A program made the position numbers and the translations under genes. Of a stretch of 46,952 nucleotides of DNA, positions 42,289 to 46,952 are shown one piece after another. Every line of letters starts with the position of its first letter. Position 1 is the first letter of the stretch. Source of the stretch: an uncultured Roseburia sp. (lineage in GTDB: Bacteria; Bacillota; Clostridia; Lachnospirales; Lachnospiraceae); assembly GCA_934317215.1 (NCBI GenBank), contig CAKREH010000027.1:1-46952 (forward strand), read 5' to 3'. Below the pieces are notes generated by a model that ran no database searches, had not been told where the DNA came from, and worked only from the letters and a program-made list of their open reading frames with translations.

Positions 42289-42851
42289 TTCCCTTCCGCA
42301 ACGATTCCCTGCACTAAGATCGTGACCACTTCATCCAGACCATCCTGATAGGAAATTTCGTTGGAGATCAGGATATCTCTCTGAAAGAACTGCTCTAATG
42401 CCGCCTCCAGCATCATTTTTACGATCGGGATCTTAACCGGCCGGATCACGCCTTCTTTCATTCCCTGCTCTAATAAGGAAATCGTTGTCTCCCAGCCGGT
42501 TTCTAACCGTTCCTCCACATGTTTGTAGATGTTCGGATACTTTTCCCGCAGCAGATAGAGCTGTCTGAAATCAACTTCCCGGTAACTCTCCGGCAAAACA
42601 CCTAAAACCTCCCGGATTTTTTCAAGTGTGGATAATTTTTCGTTCTCTAACACCTGTCTTTCGCTCTCTTTGATAGAATCGAACAGATAATCTACCATCG
42701 CTAAGAAAAGTGATTCCTTATCACGGAACACGGTATAAATCGTTTTCTTGCTCATGCCAAGGATTCCAGCCAGATCATCCATAGTAAATTTCAACCCCTT
42801 CTGGTTAAATGCCTTTAAGGTTCCCTCTAAAATACTCTCCCTTAATTCCAT
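42285..42851 (-). CDS. TetR-family regulator of the galactoside operon
   Basis: A 188-residue repressor with N-terminal helix-turn-helix KFTMDDLAGILGMSKKTIYTVFRDKESLF (positions ~20-48) and a helical ligand domain with many charged residues. The ATG at 42851 has GGAG 6 bases upstream (the preceding ATG has 3). It is the first gene of the operon and its promoter lies between two palindromes, so autoregulation is likely. Confidence 0.88.
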   Translation of the reverse strand: MELRESILEGTLKAFNQKGLKFTMDDLAGILGMSKKTIYTVFRDKESLFLAMVDYLFDSIKESERQVLENEKLSTLEKIREVLGVLPESYREVDFRQLYLLREKYPNIYKHVEERLETGWETTISLLEQGMKEGVIRPVKIPIVKMMLEAALEQFFQRDILISNEISYQDGLDEVVTILVQGIVAEGK

Positions 42852-42893
42852 CATGTTCTCCGTTTCTTCTTTATTTTGATATCCAAATCTTAC

Positions 42894-42984
42894 ATGGAAA
42901 CTATTTTCTTTATTTCCGTTTCCTATATTGTATCATCTCATTTTCGTACCCGCAAGAAACTAATTTGCTAAAAATAGTTTCCAT
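42894..42984 (-). promoter_or_regulatory. Promoter and TetR operators of the galactoside operon
   Basis: Minus-strand TTGCGG (42950-42955), a 17-base spacer and TACAAT (42927-42932). ATGGAAACTATTTT (42894-42907) and its exact inverse AAAATAGTTTCCAT (42971-42984) flank it. Additional half-sites CGTTTCC (42917-42923) and AGAAACT (42955-42961) make two imperfect palindromes, one over the -35 and one after the start. Confidence 0.65.
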
Positions 42985-43033
42985 TTTTTATCTATTTCTT
43001 CCAAAAAAGAAGATGATCGTGTATATTTTATTT

Positions 43034-43062
43034 TTGCAAATACGGTGGGATGTGAGTATAAT
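43034..43062 (+). promoter_or_regulatory. Promoter of larBC
   Basis: TTGCAA (43034-43039), a 17-base spacer and TATAAT (43057-43062), 35 bases before the larB ATG. Confidence 0.85.
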
Positions 43063-43097
43063 AGGCAGTGAATTGCAATGAAGGAGAATCTCATACT

Positions 43098-43901
43098 ATG
43101 GAAAACGATCATATCAAACATATATTAGAACAGTTAGAGGCGGGACAGCTTACCGCTTCTGACGCTTATGACCAGTTAAAGCTGGCACCTTTTGAGGATC
43201 TTGGATATGCCAAGGTGGATCATCACCGTGAAGTCAGACAGGGTGCACCGGAGGTGATCTACGGTGCATCTAAGACAAAAGAACAGATGGAGGGCATCAT
43301 AAACAGTCTGCTCTCCCACTGCAAAGAAAATATCCTGATTACAAGGCTTTCGGCAGAATCGGCGGCGTATCTTGCCGAACGTTTTGATCTTTTTTACGAT
43401 AAGCTGTCAAAGATCGGCATCGTAAACCGCACCGAACACTATTCCGCTGACGGCACGATCGTTGTCGCCACCGGAGGAACAAGCGATATCCCGGTTGCAG
43501 AGGAAGCCGCACTGACCGCGGAGGTGCTCGGCAATCATGTGATCCGCCTCTACGATGTCGGCGTTGCAGGACTCCACCGTCTGCTTTCAAATATGGAACT
43601 TTTATCGAAGGCAAATGCGATCATTGCAGTTGCCGGTATGGAGGGCGCGCTTGCAAGCGTCATCGGCGGTCTGACCGACTGTCCTGTCATCGGCGTTCCG
43701 ACGAGCGTTGGTTACGGTGCAAGTTTTGGTGGGATTTCTGCACTTTTATCAATGCTTAATTCCTGTGCCAGTGGTGTTTCCGTCGTAAACATCGACAACG
43801 GTTTTGGTGCAGGTTACCTTGCCAGCATGATCAATCATCAGGCAGACCCTAAAACAGATGGCAGACCATCATCCTGCCATAAAAACATGGACGAACTGTA
43901 A
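43098..43901 (+). CDS. larB: Nickel-pincer cofactor biosynthesis protein LarB
   Basis: A 267-residue LarB. After an N-terminal ~120-residue region (ILEQLEAGQLTASDAYDQLK; LGYAKVDHHREVRQGAPEVI) comes a PurE-like carboxylase domain: ATGGTSDIPVAEEAALTAEVLG (~residues 133-154), YDVGVAGLHRLL and VAGMEGALASVIGGL, VIGVPTSVGYGASFGGISAL. LarB carboxylates and hydrolyses nicotinic acid adenine dinucleotide to the dicarboxylate intermediate of the cofactor. The ATG at 43098 has AAGGAG 11 bases upstream; a GTG ten codons before lies upstream of that site. LarE and LarA are not in the window. Confidence 0.95.
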   Translation: MENDHIKHILEQLEAGQLTASDAYDQLKLAPFEDLGYAKVDHHREVRQGAPEVIYGASKTKEQMEGIINSLLSHCKENILITRLSAESAAYLAERFDLFYDKLSKIGIVNRTEHYSADGTIVVATGGTSDIPVAEEAALTAEVLGNHVIRLYDVGVAGLHRLLSNMELLSKANAIIAVAGMEGALASVIGGLTDCPVIGVPTSVGYGASFGGISALLSMLNSCASGVSVVNIDNGFGAGYLASMINHQADPKTDGRPSSCHKNMDEL

Positions 43902-43948
43902 ATCTTCATATTAAAAACGATCAACTTCAATGCCAGGGAGGATTATTT

Positions 43949-45427
43949 ATGAAAACACTTTATATAGAATGTAATATGGGTGTCGCCGGCGATATGTTAA
44001 TGGGCGCCCTCTATGAACTCTGCGAACAGAAAGAAAAATTTTTATCGGACATGAACCAGGCTTTTGCACCTTACGGTGTGACACTTTCTGCGGAACCGGC
44101 AGTAAAATGCGGGATCAGCGGCACACACATGAAAGTGGCTGTACACGGGGAGGAAGAACATTCACATAATGAAAATACACTCATGCATTCACATGAGCAC
44201 ATTCATGGTGAAGATACACTCATGCATTCACATGAGCACATTCATGGTGAAGATACACTCATGCATTCACATGAGCACATTCATGATGAAAATACACTCA
44301 TGCATTCACATGAGCACACTCATGGTGAAGATACACTCATGCATTCACATGGACTCTCTCATGACGAGGATACACACATGCATGTTCACGATCATATTCA
44401 TGACGAAAATGAGCACACACATACTCACGACGACAAATCGCACCATAAACACCACCACACGCATGCCCACACCAGTTACACCCAGATCTTAGAACAGATC
44501 CACACACTTCCATTCCCATCATCGGTAAAAGACTCCGCAGCCGCAGTCTACCGTCTGATCGGGGAAGCAGAATCAAAAGTGCACCACTCCACCTTAGACC
44601 AGATCCATTTCCACGAAGTCGGATCGATCGACGCGCTTGTGGATGTGACCGGATGTGCCTATCTGTTATCACTGCTTGCACCGGAAACCATTCTCTGCTC
44701 TCCGGTTCATGTCGGAAACGGATTCGTACACTGCGCCCACGGCACGCTCCCGGTTCCGGCTCCTGCCACCGCCGAGCTTTTAAAAGGGATTCCTTTTTAC
44801 AGTGGAAATATTCAGGGCGAACTCTGTACGCCGACAGGTGCTGCGGTTTTAAAACATTTTGCGACCTCTTTTAAAGCCATGCCGCCGATGAACGTGACAG
44901 AGATCGGCTATGGTATGGGATCAAAGGATTTTTCTGCCGCCAACTGTGTGCGTGTTTTCCTCGGCGAATCTTCATCCAGTTTTGACGCAGCCCCATCCTT
45001 TGACGACTGCGTGCTGTCCATCTCCTGCAATCTCGATGATATGACAGGCGAAGCTGTTGGATTTGCAACCGAGCTGCTCTTACAGGCAGGGGCTTTAGAC
45101 GTATACACAATACCCCTTCAAATGAAAAAGAACCGTCCGGGTATTCTTTTAACCTGTATCTGTGAGCCAAAAGACCGTGAACGCCTGACCTCCCTTTTCT
45201 TTTTGCACACCACAACACGCGGTGTGCGCTATCAGATGTTTGACCGCGTCAAACTTACCTCTGAAATCGAAACCTGCCATTCCACATACGGCGATGTGCG
45301 CGTCAAAAAAAGCAGCGGGTACGGTGTCGAAAAAGAGAAAGCAGAGTTTGAAGATTTAAAAGCCATTTCTGCCGTCCATAACTATGAGGTGTCACTCGAC
45401 CAGATTCGGGATACGATCGCGAGATAA
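43949..45427 (+). CDS. larC: Nickel insertion protein LarC with an expanded histidine-rich repeat
   Basis: A 492-residue LarC, which uses CTP to insert nickel into the pincer nucleotide. N-terminal MGVAGDMLMGALYELC (~residues 10-25), FHEVGSIDALVDVTGC (~222) and TPTGAAVLKHF (~297) mark the LarC1 part; MKKNRPGILLTCICEP (~392) and RGVRYQMFDRVKL (~425) the LarC2 part. Residues ~70-180 are an exceptional His/Asp/Glu-rich insert with 13-residue repeats. The two parts are one continuous frame, unlike the programmed frameshift in Lactiplantibacillus. GGGAGG precedes the ATG by 8 bases. Confidence 0.95.
   Translation: MKTLYIECNMGVAGDMLMGALYELCEQKEKFLSDMNQAFAPYGVTLSAEPAVKCGISGTHMKVAVHGEEEHSHNENTLMHSHEHIHGEDTLMHSHEHIHGEDTLMHSHEHIHDENTLMHSHEHTHGEDTLMHSHGLSHDEDTHMHVHDHIHDENEHTHTHDDKSHHKHHHTHAHTSYTQILEQIHTLPFPSSVKDSAAAVYRLIGEAESKVHHSTLDQIHFHEVGSIDALVDVTGCAYLLSLLAPETILCSPVHVGNGFVHCAHGTLPVPAPATAELLKGIPFYSGNIQGELCTPTGAAVLKHFATSFKAMPPMNVTEIGYGMGSKDFSAANCVRVFLGESSSSFDAAPSFDDCVLSISCNLDDMTGEAVGFATELLLQAGALDVYTIPLQMKKNRPGILLTCICEPKDRERLTSLFFLHTTTRGVRYQMFDRVKLTSEIETCHSTYGDVRVKKSSGYGVEKEKAEFEDLKAISAVHNYEVSLDQIRDTIAR
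44186..44380 (+). repeat. 39-bp tandem repeat inside larC
   Basis: Four full units (44186-44224, 44225-44263, 44264-44302, 44303-44341) and a degenerate fifth to 44380, with a shortened unit before (44159-44185). Each codes HSHEHIHGEDTLM or a close variant. The first two are identical in DNA, so the array expanded recently and may vary in number. Confidence 0.95.
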
Positions 45428-45857
45428 TTTTAAACAGATATTTTCACAATTTGTATAAAATGATTGTAAAAATAACAGCCACATCTGCATTCTTCTGACC
45501 TCTGTTGGATGATAGGGCGAAAATCCGATTTTTTCAGACATTTTCGCCCTCTTTCTTCCTCATTTCAGTGTTTCCACGGGCATTTTGGAGGAATCTTCTT
45601 CATTTCTGATGTTTTTCGCCCTGACTTTTTGATTTTCGTGGGCTATTGAAATGAATTCCATCACTTTTCGCCCATTCTCTTTTATATCCGATAAATTTCT
45701 ATTATAAATCGGGCGAACCACTTTTATTTTCCTCATATTTCACCCATTTTTAATCTTCACCCCCAATCCAGCTAATACAATCCACTTTCTTTTCCAGCGT
45801 CAATTATTTCAACTTTAATATCCTGCAAAAACATATAAATCTCCCATTTTTCATTTT
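45428..45857. other. Non-coding stretch with repeated TTTTCGCCC motifs
   Basis: 430 bases without a gene. After the larC terminator it holds TTTTCGCCC at 45541, 45613 and 45665, a diverged TTTTCGTGGGC at 45633, the inverse GGGCGAA at 45711 and ATTTCACCCA at 45738. It looks like a decayed repetitive or structured element. Confidence 0.6.
45514..45556 (+). terminator. Terminator of larBC
   Basis: AGGGCGAAAAT (45514-45524) pairs with ATTTTCGCCCT (45540-45550), followed by CTTTCTT. Confidence 0.7.
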
Positions 45858-46328
45858 CTACAATATATATTCCATCTGTCTCTCTTTGGTTTTTAATCCC
45901 ATTTTTTCATAGAATTTTTCCGCGGAGGTATTTCCTGCCCAGACATTTAATGTCACTTCATAACAGCCTAACCGTTTCGCTTCACCCTTTACATATTCAA
46001 ACAGGCTCTCACCTACATGCTGTCCTCTGGTTTTTGCATCGACGCACAGATCATCAATAAAAAACGATGTAAAAGGCACCATATTATTGGAAAATGGCTG
46101 CTGTTTCAACTGACAGAAAGCATATCCTAAGCATATGTCATTCTCATCTGCAGCTACATAAACCGGCTTTGTATCATCTTTTAACATTTCTTTCAGTTCA
46201 TCATCTGTGTATTTTGTCGTCCCCGGAATAAAAATATCCGGTCTTATATCTGCATGGATTTGAAGCACCTGCTCTAATAATTCAATCAGTCTTGGGATAT
46301 CTTTTTCATTTGCTCTTCGAATGTTCAT
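45858..46328 (-). CDS. GNAT-family N-acetyltransferase
   Basis: A 156-residue acetyltransferase: IRRANEKDIPRLIELLEQV at the N-terminus, then FIDDLCVDAKTRGQHVGESLF (~residues 90-110), the acetyl-CoA-binding motif A with the R-G-Q-H-V-G loop, and VTLNVWAGNTSAEKFYEKMGL (~125-145), motif B. The substrate cannot be told from sequence. GGAAGG lies 8 bases before the ATG. It follows the hypothetical gene by 61 bases. Confidence 0.92.
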   Translation of the reverse strand: MNIRRANEKDIPRLIELLEQVLQIHADIRPDIFIPGTTKYTDDELKEMLKDDTKPVYVAADENDICLGYAFCQLKQQPFSNNMVPFTSFFIDDLCVDAKTRGQHVGESLFEYVKGEAKRLGCYEVTLNVWAGNTSAEKFYEKMGLKTKERQMEYIL

Positions 46329-46389
46329 TTCACTTGCCTTCCATATTTCTCTTTTTCTTCATTATGTCCGTGGTTTAATTTTCAGGGAT

Positions 46390-46809
46390 TTATTTGGGTC
46401 TCCGCTTCCATTTATACATTTTCAGACACTGCGGATGCTCGAAATACTCCTGATCAAAGATCCATGTAATGTCAGTTTCCGATAATTCTTCTGCCTTAAA
46501 TCTCCGATATTTAATATCCTGATCCGGATCATCCATCCAGATGCTCCATACTTCCAGCTGATTGCATAAAAGAACTGCATTTTTCAGGTAGGCGGTCAAT
46601 TCGGCCTTAACACATTCATATTTTCCTAATTCAACACCGACAATATAAGGCAGCTTTGTATACTGTTCGGGATAGCCTTCATATTGTTCCCTGTATATAT
46701 TCAAGGTCCTGTCTTCATTTTCTATGATAATCGTGTTTTCTTCCTGAGATATGCCGACACAGCATTCATCCAACGCTGCATCAGTGGCTATACAGGTAAA
46801 CCAACTCAT
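46390..46809 (-). CDS. Hypothetical protein, 139 residues
   Basis: Not recognised. An acidic, soluble protein starting MSWFTCIATDAALDECCVGI, with conserved-looking aromatic segments (EVWSIWMDDPDQDIKYRRF; ITWIFDQEYFEHPQCLKMYKWKRR) reminiscent of small immunity or SMI1/barstar-like proteins, but no signature supports that. No signal or membrane span. The ribosome site is a weak GGGGG. A promoter lies directly upstream, next to a group II intron end. Confidence 0.7.
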   Translation of the reverse strand: MSWFTCIATDAALDECCVGISQEENTIIIENEDRTLNIYREQYEGYPEQYTKLPYIVGVELGKYECVKAELTAYLKNAVLLCNQLEVWSIWMDDPDQDIKYRRFKAEELSETDITWIFDQEYFEHPQCLKMYKWKRRPK

Positions 46810-46840
46810 ATTTTTCCCCCATTTTTATTCTTCTTTTTAA

Positions 46841-46870
46841 AGTATAAAACATTTTTACTTTATCTGACAA
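46841..46870 (-). promoter_or_regulatory. Promoter of the hypothetical gene at 46809
   Basis: Minus-strand TTGTCA (46865-46870), an 18-base spacer and TATACT (46841-46846), lying in the 3' exon a few bases after the group II intron. Confidence 0.65.
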
Positions 46871-46876
46871 TAGCAA

Positions 46877-46952
46877 ATCGAGTAGGAGGGGATTTATAAA
46901 TCCCCGACCTCTCACACCACCGTGCGTACCGTTCGGTACACGGCGGTTCAAT
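46877..46952 (-). mobile_element. 3' end of a group II intron (domains V and VI), continuing beyond the window
   Basis: On the minus strand ACCGCCGTG pairs with CACGGTGGT, then TACC with GGTA, with a two-base CG bulge on the 3' side: the domain V shape. It contains a CGC-type catalytic triad as in class C introns. Domain VI follows (GGGGATTTATAAATCCCC, then CCTACTCGAT), and the intron should end near 46877. The maturase gene would lie outside the window. Confidence 0.82.

Noticed and set aside
44186..44380. Possible CRISPR array
   Set aside because: The repeats are contiguous with no unique spacers and lie in a coding frame.
44169..44492. A 107-codon frame of repeated IHSCIHMSTFMV units overlapping larC
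   Set aside because: It is the +1 frame of the 39-bp larC repeat, which leaves all frames open; the larC frame has the ribosome site and the conserved domains.

Overview
The window reads as chromosome of a Gram-positive, sporulation-lineage gut anaerobe of the Lachnospiraceae, most like Roseburia or its close relatives. The evidence is a spoIVA gene with a sigma-E-type promoter, strong GGAGG ribosome sites, T-box control of the trp operon, a BirA operator ahead of bioY, and several glycoside and sugar-uptake operons regulated by LacI or TetR proteins. The genus is an inference from overall gene content; no rRNA is present. Most genes lie on the minus strand.

Layout. 1-480: the end of an IS3-type element abutting a truncated IS110 transposase. 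634-1932: LUD-domain protein (+) facing a PilZ protein (-). 2331-4853: rpsU, a secreted carbohydrate-binding/Ig-like protein and a chemoreceptor without an external domain. 4928-7806: alaS preceded by a 50-residue membrane protein. 8025-11050: metallo-beta-lactamase-fold hydrolase, amidohydrolase and purine nucleoside phosphorylase, a likely purine salvage operon. 11235-15081: a hypothetical gene overlapping a YczE-like membrane protein tail to tail, then spoIVA and a lipid-kinase-like gene. 15239-21205: a maltodextrin-type operon (binding lipoprotein, two permeases, LacI regulator, 4-alpha-glucanotransferase). 21489-22748: CLC channel. 22882-23878: bioY with a DUF1284 gene under a BirA operator. 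23987-33581: one long amino-acid transcription unit, trpE-G-C-F-B-A-D followed by a threonine-aldolase-like gene and asparaginase, behind a 660-nt leader with two T-box/terminator modules but only one specifier stem. 33578-42851: yqeC and a TetR-GH2-glycosyltransferase-like-GPH transporter-GH36 galactoside operon. 43098-45427: larB-larC for the nickel-pincer cofactor, with a 39-bp tandem repeat coding histidine-rich segments. 45858-46952: GNAT acetyltransferase, a hypothetical gene and the 3' end of a group II intron.

The most notable content is non-coding. Three families of structured repeats sit in intergenic or intercistronic DNA: a ~130-bp multi-hairpin element (2081-2208, 7884-8012); a ~52-bp tandem element carrying a ribosome-binding sequence and two covarying hairpins (27112-27261, 38146-38307); and a ~100-bp element that follows each of the two terminators of the trp leader (32948-33047, 33163-33264). 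The trp leader as a whole (one UGG specifier stem, two UGGC T-box bulges, two terminators, two repeat copies) is the best candidate here for an undescribed regulatory arrangement. All statements come from reading the sequence; no database search was run.
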